Source of the DNA: Dokdonia pacifica
Lineage (GTDB): Bacteria; Bacteroidota; Bacteroidia; Flavobacteriales; Flavobacteriaceae
Length of the DNA stretch: 64,000 nt
Assembly (NCBI RefSeq): GCF_900188275.1
Contig: NZ_FZNY01000001.1
Location: 744,001-808,000, forward strand
Reading direction: 5' to 3'
Shown here: positions 35,797 to 44,307 of the stretch, piece by piece
Position numbering within the stretch: position 1 is the first letter of the stretch
Layout: every line of letters starts with the position of its first letter
The notes under the pieces: generated by a model
Told to the model about the DNA's origin: nothing
Seen by the model: only the letters and a program-made list of their open reading frames with translations
Database searches by the model: none
Made by a program: the position numbers and the translations under genes

Positions 35797-36675
35797 CTAA
35801 TAATACAACTCGTCGGTACGTAAATTCAAGAAACGTTGTGTCGCAAAAAAAGTACTGATCCAAGTGATAAAAATACCTAGTAGAAATACGCCTAAGAATA
35901 GTGCTCCTATCATCAATTTATCATCTAATAATGCTAGGTCTGGAAACTGCTCGTTGAGGTAGTATAATATGGCAGCCATCCCAATAAGTGCTAGTAATGC
36001 TCCTAGCATACCTAATCGCACGCTTCTCCATACAAAAGGACGACGTATAAAACGCTTAGTCGCTCCCACCATTTGCATGGTTTTTATCGTAAATCTTTTG
36101 GCATATACAGATAAACGTATCGAACTATTAATTAATAAAACTGCAATAAATGTAAATATCACACTCACAATAAGCACCCAAAAGCTGATACGCTTGATAT
36201 TATCATTTAGTAAACTAATGAGTCGTTTATTATATGTGACCTCGTCTACAAAGTCTTTTGAGGCAATTTCATCAGAGATTTCTTTGGTTTTTTCAAAAGA
36301 AACATAATCTGCCTTTAAATAAAGATCTATGCTATTCTGGAGTGGATTATAACCTAAATAATCCATAAAATTTTCACCAATCTCTTCACTATGCTCCTCT
36401 GCTGCAGTTTCTTTAGATACAAAAACAGAAGACTTCGTATACTCGGCTAATGCCAGTGATTTTTGAAGTTGTTTGATCTCAACATCTTTCGCACTGTTTT
36501 TAAGATATACAGAAATCACCACTTTTTCCTTTACATGATCAGCTACCTTTTTAGCGTTTATAACAACAATACCTAATGCGCCCAATAGAGATAACACCAA
36601 TGTAATACTAATGATTACAGAGAAATATGAAAAAAATAATCGGCGTTTTTGATACCGTTCAAATGAGGATGCCAT
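35797..36675 (-). CDS. ftsX: Cell-division ABC transporter permease FtsX
   Basis: 292 residues. TM1 is at about 17-38, followed by a periplasmic ECD (about 40-170; KEKVVISVYLKNSAKDVEIKQL) and three further helices, the four-helix FtsX layout. The cytoplasmic KTMQMVGATKRFIRRPF motif is the family marker after TM2. With FtsE it couples to cell-wall hydrolases at the division site. ftsE is not in the window. Confidence 0.94.
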   Translation of the reverse strand: MASSFERYQKRRLFFSYFSVIISITLVLSLLGALGIVVINAKKVADHVKEKVVISVYLKNSAKDVEIKQLQKSLALAEYTKSSVFVSKETAAEEHSEEIGENFMDYLGYNPLQNSIDLYLKADYVSFEKTKEISDEIASKDFVDEVTYNKRLISLLNDNIKRISFWVLIVSVIFTFIAVLLINSSIRLSVYAKRFTIKTMQMVGATKRFIRRPFVWRSVRLGMLGALLALIGMAAILYYLNEQFPDLALLDDKLMIGALFLGVFLLGIFITWISTFFATQRFLNLRTDELYY

Positions 36676-36778
36676 AAATACAATTCAGATTTGTGTTGTA
36701 AAAATAACAATGATTTTTACATACTTCTATAAACAACGTTTAAAGTTTCCACATTGTTATACACGCTACTTCTCATTT

Positions 36779-37681
36779 ATGAGTATCTTTTGCGTCAGAA
36801 AAAAAATAGAACTCATAAATTTCCTCAAAGACATAAAAATTTCCAGACCTGGATTATGGTTTCCAACTGTATGGATTTATTTAGTTCCTTTTAGTCTGGA
36901 GACTAGTTTTTGGGAACAGCCTATTTTTTGGATCGGACTTTTCTTTGTCACTTTTCCACTTAATTATTTAGTGTATGGTCTTAATGACTACAATGATATT
37001 GCGTCAGATAAAGTAAATGATCGTAAAGGGAATTTCCTTTTTGGTGCTAAAGCTTCACAAGAACATCTAACCAAAGTTCCCAAAAAAATAGCGCTTGTCC
37101 TTTTACCTTTTATTATTTATTTCACTTTTCTGTCTGGCGTCTATATGTTACTCTTATTAGCATTTATGATTGTCATTAATATCATCTATAACTTTAAACC
37201 TTTCCGAATCAAAGAACGCCCACCATTTGAGATTTGCATTCAGATTGGGTATGTATTTACTGCTTTTTTTAGTGTATTATTGAATGATCTCACCATGATC
37301 CCGTGGCAAACCATTTTATACTTAACCCTATTTGCATTTCAAGCACATATTGCTGGTGAAATCATGGATATAGAACCCGACAGACTTGCCAATAAAAAAA
37401 CCACCGCAACCTTGATAGGGCGCAAAAACACCAAGTACCTCATGCTAGTTCTGTTATTATTAGAAACTTATATTCTTGCTATCTGGTTTCAAGATTATAT
37501 ACTAGCAGGATTTCTAGGGATTTTTTCTATATGGTTGCTCTTAGATGTCTTTGTTTTCTTTAAAGAAAAACCCTATTCCGTAGCTCAAATGAAACTCTTT
37601 GGTATCGCCATGAACTTATCGGCACTTGCCTCGATGCTTTGGGCATTGTATTCTGGAAAACTATTGCATCCCGTTTTTTAG
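36779..37681 (+). CDS. UbiA-family prenyltransferase
   Basis: 300 residues from MSIFCVRKK; a longer frame from 36710 begins with residues unlike the family. Eight or nine helices are seen. The two Asp-rich motifs are GLNDYNDIASDKVNDRKG and GEIMDIEPDRLANKK, which bind prenyl diphosphate through Mg. It is a membrane transferase adding a prenyl chain to an acceptor not identifiable here. It could act after GGGP synthase (6974) in ether-lipid formation, but pigment or quinone roles are equally possible. Confidence 0.87.
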   Translation: MSIFCVRKKIELINFLKDIKISRPGLWFPTVWIYLVPFSLETSFWEQPIFWIGLFFVTFPLNYLVYGLNDYNDIASDKVNDRKGNFLFGAKASQEHLTKVPKKIALVLLPFIIYFTFLSGVYMLLLLAFMIVINIIYNFKPFRIKERPPFEICIQIGYVFTAFFSVLLNDLTMIPWQTILYLTLFAFQAHIAGEIMDIEPDRLANKKTTATLIGRKNTKYLMLVLLLLETYILAIWFQDYILAGFLGIFSIWLLLDVFVFFKEKPYSVAQMKLFGIAMNLSALASMLWALYSGKLLHPVF

Positions 37682-37689
37682 TTTTTTCC

Positions 37690-37703
37690 GCTTTCGCGAA
37701 AGC
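37690..37703. repeat. GCTTTCGCGAAAGC palindrome (intergenic)
   Basis: It starts 9 bases after the stop codon of the UbiA-family gene. The next bases TTAAAAAATT do not continue the symmetry. Confidence 0.93.
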
Positions 37704-37769
37704 TTAAAAAATTAAGGCTAAAAAAATCAAATAACACTATATCTATAATTACTACATATTGCTATTTTG

Positions 37770-37945
37770 GCATTTCGAAAAGTTGTCGTGAAATTTGAAG
37801 TGAGCATCTCGTAAAATTTCATACTGTTTGAGCGTAGCGAGTTTATGAAATTTAGCGATCGAACAATAAATTTAGACAAGGTTTCGTCTGCCTAGACTTT
37901 TTTGTTTCTTTTTTTGGCAATGAAAAAAAGAAAATATAGCTTTAA
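37770..37945 (+). repeat. Noncoding repeat-like element with two inverted repeats
   Basis: This stretch has no reading frame. It contains an inverted repeat AAATTTCATA ... TATGAAATTT with GAGCGTAGCGAG in the loop, and a hairpin TTTCTTTTTTT-GGCA-ATGAAAAAAAGAAA ending 3 bases before the panE region. I recall the TTTTTGGCAATGAAAAAAAG block from many Flavobacteriaceae intergenic regions, but cannot check it here. Confidence 0.5.
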
Positions 37946-37948
37946 AAT

Positions 37949-38875
37949 ATGAAAATTCTAATCTACGGTACAGGAGGAGTGGGTGGTTTTATAGGAGGAA
38001 AACTAGCACAAACCCAACATCAAATAACACTCATTGCACGTGGCGCTCACCTGAAAGCCATACAAGAACGCGGATTACAAGTACAAAGTATTACCGGTGA
38101 TTTTACAGCACACCCACACCTAGCAACAGATGATGTATCTAATATTGATACGCCAGACCTAGTCATTTTTGGCACAAAATCATGGCAACTTAAAGAAGCA
38201 TCTACTGTTATATTGCAATATACAAATAAAGATACTGTGTTCTTACCCTTACAAAACGGAGCAAACAACACAGCAATACTCAACAGCGTACTTCCAAACG
38301 AACAAGTACTCTCGGGACTTTGTCGCATGATTAGTTTTATCAAAAGCCCTGGCGTGATTTCAAATCCTGACATTCCGCCTTCCTTTCTTTTTGGCGAACA
38401 AGATAATACCCGCACTCCAAGAGTAACAGCTATTTTAGAGGTATTTAAAGAAGCTGGATTGAATGCCAATATCCCAGAAAACATCCAAGTAGCGATTTGG
38501 CAAAAATTTCTATTTATTACTACCGTAAGCGCTATTGGTGGTTTGACCAGAGCATCCATAGGTGTTATGCGAGACAGTCCTTATATCAAAGATCTCATGC
38601 TCAAAACCGCACAAGAAGTCTATGCGGTAGCGCATGCCAAAGGCATTGCATTACCAGAAAATACCATAGACAAAGCTTTTGCCGCCATTGCACGACAAGC
38701 ACCCGAAACAACAGCCTCTACACAACGTGATCTGATGGAAGGAAAACCTAGCGAACTCGAAAACTTTAATGGTTTTATCGTAAAAGAAGGGAAAAGAGTA
38801 GGAGTACCTACACCTGTAAATGAGATGATTTATCAATTATTATTACCTCAGGAGAATAGCGCAAGAAAAGGGTAA
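37949..38875 (+). CDS. panE: 2-dehydropantoate 2-reductase
   Basis: 308 residues. The NADPH-binding GTGGVGGFIGGKLA lies at residues 7-20, and the ketopantoate reductase ApbA C-terminal domain follows (WQKFLFITTVSAIGGLTRASIG). The conserved lysine helix is the KFLF region. It reduces ketopantoate to pantoate for pantothenate and CoA. Being a family with several ketoacid reductases, panE is likely but not proven. Confidence 0.87.
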   Translation: MKILIYGTGGVGGFIGGKLAQTQHQITLIARGAHLKAIQERGLQVQSITGDFTAHPHLATDDVSNIDTPDLVIFGTKSWQLKEASTVILQYTNKDTVFLPLQNGANNTAILNSVLPNEQVLSGLCRMISFIKSPGVISNPDIPPSFLFGEQDNTRTPRVTAILEVFKEAGLNANIPENIQVAIWQKFLFITTVSAIGGLTRASIGVMRDSPYIKDLMLKTAQEVYAVAHAKGIALPENTIDKAFAAIARQAPETTASTQRDLMEGKPSELENFNGFIVKEGKRVGVPTPVNEMIYQLLLPQENSARKG

Positions 38876-38878
38876 AAA

Positions 38879-38926
38879 AATCACTCAATCACCTCATTTT
38901 AAAATATATTAAGTGACTGAGTGATT
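38879..38926. repeat. Inverted repeat after panE
   Basis: AATCACTCAATCAC / GTGACTGAGTGATT (one mismatch) forms a 14-bp stem with a 20-base AT-rich loop. A further block (ACGAAGAATTGTATCGA) lies beyond the right arm. Related sequence is found at 46463-46530. Between here and leuS I also see tandem TAGAGT...ACTCTA repeats (38970-39004) but no gene. Confidence 0.55.
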
Positions 38927-39154
38927 CTGAGGTACGAAGAATTGTATCGAAATCACCAACTCAAAAAAATAGAGTACTACTCTATTTTAGAGTGTTACTC
39001 TATTTCAAATACTACTTATTTACTACAACTATTACTTATATACAGATGAAATAGGTCAAATAATCGTAAATTTGCCGGCTTAAAACAGCATGATGCTGTG
39101 ATTTATAAATAATACATTCGTCTTGATTCTTGGCTCTTTTCAGTCCTGAGTCAT

Positions 39155-39166
39155 TTTCGCGAAAGC
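39155..39166. repeat. TTTCGCGAAAGC palindrome, half-decayed copy (intergenic)
   Basis: The left arm is TTTT instead of GCTTT. It lies 16 bases before the leuS start codon, so it is in the leuS leader. Confidence 0.85.
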
Positions 39167-39182
39167 GAAAAAACCATACATT

Positions 39183-42059
39183 ATGAAATACCATTTCAAC
39201 GAAATAGAAGCCAAATGGCAAAAATATTGGGCAGACAACGGCACATTTCACGCCAGCAACACCAGCGATAAGCCTAAATATTATGTACTCGACATGTTCC
39301 CATATCCATCGGGAGCAGGACTGCATGTGGGCCATCCATTAGGGTATATTGCCAGTGATGTCTATGCGAGATACAAGCGTTTGAAAGGGTTTAATGTATT
39401 ACATCCACAAGGCTATGATTCGTTTGGATTGCCTGCCGAGCAATATGCAATTCAGACAGGACAGCATCCTGCAACCACCACCAAAGTAAACATAGAAGGT
39501 GGTGTAGATAATCAAGGTAATGTCATTGCTGGATACCGCAATCAGTTGGATAAAATAGGATTCTCTTTTGACTGGAGTCGTGAGGTACGCACCTCAGACC
39601 CTGCTTATTACAAATGGACGCAATGGATTTTTACCGAGTTATATAACGCTTGGTACAATAATGATAGCAATAAAGCAGAAGGCATTGATACGTTGGTGTC
39701 CGCTTTCGCGAAAGCGGGTAATGAAAGCATAAATGCCGTATGCGATGATGATGTAACCATCTTTACAGCCGATGAGTGGAATGCCTATACTGACAAAGAA
39801 CAACAGACAATTCTTTTAAAATATAGATTGACCTACCTAGCCGAAACCGAAGTAAATTGGTGTCCGGCGTTAGGAACTGTACTAGCAAATGATGAAATTG
39901 TAAACGGCGTTTCAGAACGTGGTGGACATCCTGTAGTACGTAAAAAAATGACCCAATGGTCGATGCGTATTTCTGCTTATGCAGAACGTTTAATCCAAGG
40001 ACTAGACACCATTGATTGGAGTGAATCTATCAAAGAAACGCAACGCAACTGGATTGGAAAATCAGTGGGTGCGATGGTTTCTTTCCAATTAAAAGACCAC
40101 GCAGAAAAAATAGATGTGTTTACGACACGTCCTGATACCATTTTTGGAGTTTCATTTATGACATTGGCACCAGAGCATGAATTGGTGGAAAAAATCACTA
40201 CTCCTGAACAAAAAGAAGCCGTTGAAGCATACATCGAAGCGACTTCAAAACGTTCTGAACGTGAACGTATGGCCGATGTAAAAACCATTTCTGGAGTATT
40301 TACTGGAGCCTATGCCGAGCATCCATTTACCAAAGAGCCCGTTCCTGTATGGATTGGGGATTATGTATTGGCAGGTTATGGAACTGGTGCTGTGATGGCC
40401 GTTCCATGTGGAGATCAGCGTGATTATGATTTTGCAAAGAAATTTGATATTCCTATTCCAAATGTGTTTGAAGGGATTGATATTTCTGAAGAAGCATTTG
40501 CAGATAAAGCAGCAACAGTAATTGCAAATAGTGATTTCTTAAACGGATTAAAATATAAGAAAGCCGTAAAACTAGCGATTTACGAATTAGAAAAAATAGG
40601 CGCAGGAACAGGTAAAACCAATTATCGTTTACGCGATGCGGTATTTAGCCGTCAGCGTTATTGGGGAGAGCCTTTCCCAGTATATTATGTAGATGGTATG
40701 CCACAGATGATTGCCTTAGAGCATTTACCTGTTGAGCTTCCTGCGATTGAAAAATACTTACCTACCGAAGATGGGGCACCGCCATTAGGTCGCGCCGATG
40801 TTTGGTCATGGGATACTAAGACAAATACTGTTGTTTCCAATGATCTTATCTCTCCCTCTGGGGGAGATGTCCAAGGGACAGAGGGGGTTTATCCTTTAGA
40901 GTTAAATACCATGCCTGGATGGGCAGGAAGTAGTTGGTACTTCATAAAGTATATGGATAACACTACTGAGGATGGGTCTGTTCCTAAAGAAGCACTAGAC
41001 TATTGGGGTAATGTAGATTTATATATTGGAGGTTCGGAACACGGGACAGGTCACTTATTATATAGTAGATTCTGGACAAAATTCTTACACGATCGTGGAT
41101 ATCTAGGTATCGATGAGCCGTTTCAAAAAATGATCAATCAAGGAATGATTTTGGGAACAAGTGCTATTGCTTATAGAATAAGTGGCACAAATACTTATGT
41201 TTCTGCAGGATTGAAGAATCAACATGAAACAGAAGGAATTCATATCGATGTAAATATGGTAAATGCATCTGATGAGATTGATATTGAAACACTAAAAAAT
41301 TGGCAACCTCAATTTAAAAATGCAGAATTCATCTTAGAAGAAGATAAATTTGTGGTTGGGCGCGAAGTAGAAAAAATGTCTAAGCGCTGGTATAATGTTG
41401 TCAATCCAGATGACATCTGTAATCAATATGGAGCAGACACCTTACGTATGTATGAGATGTTCTTAGGGCCGTTGGAGCAAGCAAAACCTTGGAATACGGC
41501 TGGAATTACAGGGGTGCATAACTTTTTGAAGAAGCTATGGAGATTGTATCATTCGGGAGCAGAAGAAGCATTTCACGCAACCGATACAGCGCCTACAAAA
41601 GATAACCTAAAGACCCTTCATAAAACCATCAAGAAGGTAGAGGAAGATATCGAGAACTTTAGTTTTAATACTTCTGTATCTACGTTTATGATTGCAGGGA
41701 ATGAGTTGGCTACACAAAAATGTACGTCTAGAGCAATCTTAGAACCGCTTCTTATTTTAATTGCGCCATATGCACCACATATTGCTGAGGAGTTATGGAA
41801 TAAGCTTGGGCATACGGAAAGTATTTCTGAAGCCCCATTTCCAATTTTTGAAGAGAAGCATTTGGTAGAGAGTTCGAAGAACTACCCGATCTCTTTTAAT
41901 GGAAAAATGAAGTTTACATTAGAACTTCCGCTAGACTATACAAAAGATCAAATAGAGGAAGTCGTGATGGCACACGAAAAAACAAAACAGTATCTAGGAG
42001 ACCGCACCCCGAAAAAGGTGATTATCGTGCCTGGAAAGATTGTCAATATAGTGGGATAA
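39183..42059 (+). CDS. leuS: Leucyl-tRNA synthetase
   Basis: 958 residues. Class I marks are FPYPSGAGLHVGHPLGY (HIGH, near 40) and KMSKRWYN (KMSKS, near 736). The editing domain holds TFGVSFMTLAPEHE and GTGAVMAVPCGDQRD. The family shows a conserved insertion near 165-210 in Bacteroidota. The AFAKAGN part at 174-180 is encoded by a palindrome. At about 557-569, SPSGGDVQGTEGV is encoded by a TCTCCC/GGGAGATGTC hairpin repeat in frame. It charges tRNA-Leu. Confidence 0.97.
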   Translation: MKYHFNEIEAKWQKYWADNGTFHASNTSDKPKYYVLDMFPYPSGAGLHVGHPLGYIASDVYARYKRLKGFNVLHPQGYDSFGLPAEQYAIQTGQHPATTTKVNIEGGVDNQGNVIAGYRNQLDKIGFSFDWSREVRTSDPAYYKWTQWIFTELYNAWYNNDSNKAEGIDTLVSAFAKAGNESINAVCDDDVTIFTADEWNAYTDKEQQTILLKYRLTYLAETEVNWCPALGTVLANDEIVNGVSERGGHPVVRKKMTQWSMRISAYAERLIQGLDTIDWSESIKETQRNWIGKSVGAMVSFQLKDHAEKIDVFTTRPDTIFGVSFMTLAPEHELVEKITTPEQKEAVEAYIEATSKRSERERMADVKTISGVFTGAYAEHPFTKEPVPVWIGDYVLAGYGTGAVMAVPCGDQRDYDFAKKFDIPIPNVFEGIDISEEAFADKAATVIANSDFLNGLKYKKAVKLAIYELEKIGAGTGKTNYRLRDAVFSRQRYWGEPFPVYYVDGMPQMIALEHLPVELPAIEKYLPTEDGAPPLGRADVWSWDTKTNTVVSNDLISPSGGDVQGTEGVYPLELNTMPGWAGSSWYFIKYMDNTTEDGSVPKEALDYWGNVDLYIGGSEHGTGHLLYSRFWTKFLHDRGYLGIDEPFQKMINQGMILGTSAIAYRISGTNTYVSAGLKNQHETEGIHIDVNMVNASDEIDIETLKNWQPQFKNAEFILEEDKFVVGREVEKMSKRWYNVVNPDDICNQYGADTLRMYEMFLGPLEQAKPWNTAGITGVHNFLKKLWRLYHSGAEEAFHATDTAPTKDNLKTLHKTIKKVEEDIENFSFNTSVSTFMIAGNELATQKCTSRAILEPLLILIAPYAPHIAEELWNKLGHTESISEAPFPIFEEKHLVESSKNYPISFNGKMKFTLELPLDYTKDQIEEVVMAHEKTKQYLGDRTPKKVIIVPGKIVNIVG
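39702..39715. repeat. GCTTTCGCGAAAGC palindrome inside leuS
   Basis: The symmetry extends to the 18-mer CCGCTTTCGCGAAAGCGG. It is read in the AFAKA frame, replacing codons of the Bacteroidota-specific insertion rather than adding new ones (as judged from remembered relatives). Confidence 0.95.
40850..40888. repeat. TCTCCC..GGGAGATGTC..GACAGAGGG element inside leuS
   Basis: Two hairpins, CTCCCTCTGGGGGAG and TGTCCAAGGGACA, match the architecture of the intergenic copies at 43514 and 43748. It is 39 bases, so in frame, and encodes 13 residues of the synthetase between NDLI and YPLELNTMPGW. Confidence 0.85.
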
Positions 42060-42073
42060 CACCTCACTCAAAC

Positions 42074-42096
42074 CCTCTCCATGTGAGAGGATTTTT
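42074..42096 (+). terminator. Hairpin after leuS
   Basis: CCTCTC-CATGT-GAGAGG is followed by ATTTTTAATTT, 15 bases after the leuS stop. It may be a weak terminator or a remnant of the TCTCCC repeat family. Confidence 0.5.
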
Positions 42097-42109
42097 AATT
42101 TAACATCGT

Positions 42110-42676
42110 ATGAACGTTATTATTTTTGGACCTCCACTTGCAGGAAAAGGAACACAAAGCAAGAAGATCATTCAAGATTTTGGATTGACTCATCTTTCTA
42201 CTGGAGATGTACTAAGAGCAGAAAAAGCACAAAAAACTGAATTAGGAATCAAAGCTGCTGAGTATAGCAGTAAAGGCTTATTAGTCCCTGATCATTTAAC
42301 AGCCCAAATTGTAGAACGCTTTTATCACAACCATAAAAACGAAAAAGGAATCTTATTTGATGGATATCCAAGAAATACCATACAAGCGGAACACTTATTA
42401 CAAGTAATTGCAGAAGGTGGAGAAACGATCGATAAAGTGATTTTCTTAAAGGTTCCTAAGGAGGAACTTCTCAAAAGAGCTATCAAAAGAGCGGAAGCCG
42501 AAAATAGAGCTGATGACAAAGACAGCTCGATTGTCTTGACTCGAATAGACGAATTCCAAAATGGAACTATTCCTGCAATACAGCACATAAGAGCATCAGG
42601 AACTACAGTTGTTGAGATAGATGGAAATCAATCTATAGATGCTATTTATAAAACCATCAATACCCATTTAAAATAA
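42110..42676 (+). CDS. Adenylate-kinase-like nucleoside monophosphate kinase
   Basis: 188 residues. The P-loop is GPPLAGKGTQSKK at residues 7-19, then the NMP motif HLSTGDVLRAE and FDGYPRNTIQAEHL. The lid region (KRAEAENRADDKDSS) is of the short type without zinc Cys. This is probably a second adenylate kinase or a related kinase. It is followed after 6 bases by a zinc-ribbon protein. Confidence 0.87.
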   Translation: MNVIIFGPPLAGKGTQSKKIIQDFGLTHLSTGDVLRAEKAQKTELGIKAAEYSSKGLLVPDHLTAQIVERFYHNHKNEKGILFDGYPRNTIQAEHLLQVIAEGGETIDKVIFLKVPKEELLKRAIKRAEAENRADDKDSSIVLTRIDEFQNGTIPAIQHIRASGTTVVEIDGNQSIDAIYKTINTHLK

Positions 42677-42682
42677 AACAAA

Positions 42683-43237
42683 ATGTGTAGATATTCGATG
42701 TCATCTTATAAACCACATTATGCTTGCTTTACATGTAGAAAGACCTTCAAAAGACGGTTATTGAGGGATATTTTAGATGGATATACGAACGATGTTGAGG
42801 AAACCCCTGCCTCCTGTCCAGAATGCAATGGTCACATGGCTGATATGGGATTAGATTTTAAATCTCCTAAGAAAAAAGACATCAAAGCATGGGATCATAT
42901 GGCTACGCTTTATAGTGTTGATATTACATTTCATTCATGCGGTTGTTCTGGACCTGGGTACATTCCTAATGATACGGAACAACTAAAGGAGCATTTCGAA
43001 AACATTAAAAAGACGTATTTAGAACATCAGTATTTTTGGGCACGAAGAAAAGAAGATCCAGAGACACAATCTCAAATAGCAAAGGATCAACGTCAACATT
43101 GGATTTTTCTTGGTAAGATTCCTCAAGAGTTAAAAAAAGGTACTAAAAACAAACCCAAATATGATGCAACAGAAGCATTAATCTATTGGGGTAAAAAAGT
43201 AGCTGAAATTGAAAGAAAAATAAACACACTAACTTAG
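42683..43237 (+). CDS. Zinc-ribbon-like protein of unknown function
   Basis: 184 residues. An early four-cysteine set (HYACFTCRKTFKRR, then ASCPECNGHM) forms a zinc ribbon near residues 13-52. A further HSCGCSGPG lies near 90. The second half is helical and charged. An internal ATG five codons downstream (MSSYKPHYAC) is an equally good start. Family unknown. It sits between the kinase and SemiSWEET genes with 6-base gaps, forming one operon. Confidence 0.7.
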   Translation: MCRYSMSSYKPHYACFTCRKTFKRRLLRDILDGYTNDVEETPASCPECNGHMADMGLDFKSPKKKDIKAWDHMATLYSVDITFHSCGCSGPGYIPNDTEQLKEHFENIKKTYLEHQYFWARRKEDPETQSQIAKDQRQHWIFLGKIPQELKKGTKNKPKYDATEALIYWGKKVAEIERKINTLT

Positions 43238-43243
43238 TAATCT

Positions 43244-43504
43244 ATGAATGGTATAGAAATTTTAGGCTTTGCTGCTGCTGTATTAACTACAGCTTCGTTT
43301 TTACCACAGGTATATCAAACATGGAAGACCAAGGATGTCTCTGCATTGTCCCTACCTATGCTTACGATGTTTCTTACTGGAATTACCCTTTGGTTTATTT
43401 ATGGAATATACAAAGACAGTCCTTCTTTAGTCATTGCCAATGGTATTACGATTGTCTCTGTTTTTTTATTGGTGTACTTTAAATTGAAATACGGGAAGAA
43501 ATAA
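43244..43504 (+). CDS. SemiSWEET-type sugar transporter
   Basis: 86 residues, three helices. The PQ-loop motif is LPQVYQTWKTKDVSALS near residue 20, and ANGITIVSVFLL is helix 3. One triple-helix bundle per chain fits SemiSWEET, which works as a dimer to carry sugars. It is the last gene of the kinase operon. Confidence 0.92.
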   Translation: MNGIEILGFAAAVLTTASFLPQVYQTWKTKDVSALSLPMLTMFLTGITLWFIYGIYKDSPSLVIANGITIVSVFLLVYFKLKYGKK

Positions 43505-43513
43505 ATTCCCTCT

Positions 43514-43558
43514 GATCCCTCTGTCTGCTTTGCAGACATCTCCCTTCAAGAAGGGAGA
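43514..43558. repeat. Double-hairpin REP-like element, copy A
   Basis: The hairpins GTCTGC-TTT-GCAGAC and CTCCCTTC-AA-GAAGGGAG are joined by AT. Read on the minus strand it is TCTCCC..GGGAGATGTC..GACAGAGGGA. It lies in the 341-base gene-free gap before the DUF559 pseudogene. No gene is seen between copies A and B. Confidence 0.8.
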
Positions 43559-43747
43559 GGCTTTTGTTCTCGGCTATAAACAACTTCTTGTTATTCTTAA
43601 TCATCTTCTCGTTCATAAAAAAGAATCCTAAAAAATAAAAGCTTCTAAATTAACATAACACATACTTTATCATACTAGTAAGTGAAGCTTTTAATCAAAA
43701 AAGGGTTTTATTTATAATTAAACATTCTATATAAACTACAAGCAAAG

Positions 43748-43802
43748 GCTTCTCCCTTTTTGAAAAGGGAGATGTCAAAAACGCTGTTTTTGACAGAGGG
43801 AT
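43748..43802. repeat. Double-hairpin REP-like element, copy B
   Basis: The hairpins CTCCCTTTTTGAAAAGGGAG and TGTCAAAAAC-GCT-GTTTTTGACA lie in inverted orientation to copy A, then AGAGGGA. It has the same frame as copy A, but the arms differ and stay complementary within each copy. Confidence 0.82.
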
Positions 43803-43845
43803 TGGCGAAGCTGTAAGCTAGCCCAAAAACCAGTATATTTAAGCA

Positions 43846-44210
43846 ATGACTATCCATTCTAGAAAATACTTAGAGTCCTATCGAAAATCATTACGCAATA
43901 ATGCAACACCCGCAGACGATTCTTATGGAAGCATCTTAAAAATAAACAGTTGGATGGAAAACGGTTTTTAAGGCAACATAGCATCCTTAATTATATTGTC
44001 GATTTTTACTGTCCTTCTGAAAAACTAATTGTAGAACTAGACGGACAAGTTCATTATAATGAAGAAGCCCAAGCATATGATATTAAACGAACAAAAGAGC
44101 TAGAAAAACTAGGATTTACAATCATACGATTTGAAAACAAAATGGTATTTGACCTACTTCCAAGTGTACTTATAGAAATTAAAGAGCACTTTAAAAGCAT
44201 TTCATCGTAA
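43846..44210 (+). pseudogene. DUF559 endonuclease-like gene broken by a frameshift
   Basis: The 5' part (MTIHSRKYLESYRKSLRNN, TPA) and 3' part (WKHLKNKQLDGKRFLRQHS onward) are the two halves of one DUF559 protein in frames that differ by one. The break lies between 43915 and 43925, where one base appears to be missing. The 3' half keeps the PD-(D/E)xK-like core (IVDFYCPSEKLIVELDGQVH). As written, the first half stops at 43970. The gene is flanked by copies A and B of the hairpin element upstream. It may be a recent inactivation or a sequencing error. Confidence 0.8.
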
Positions 44211-44307
44211 AGTTCCTGCAGAATATCTGCCAAAATAGCATCTTAAAAGCTTGGTCTTATTTTTGACGTACTTTTTGTAATTTTAAAATTATTAAAATCA
44301 ACATAGT

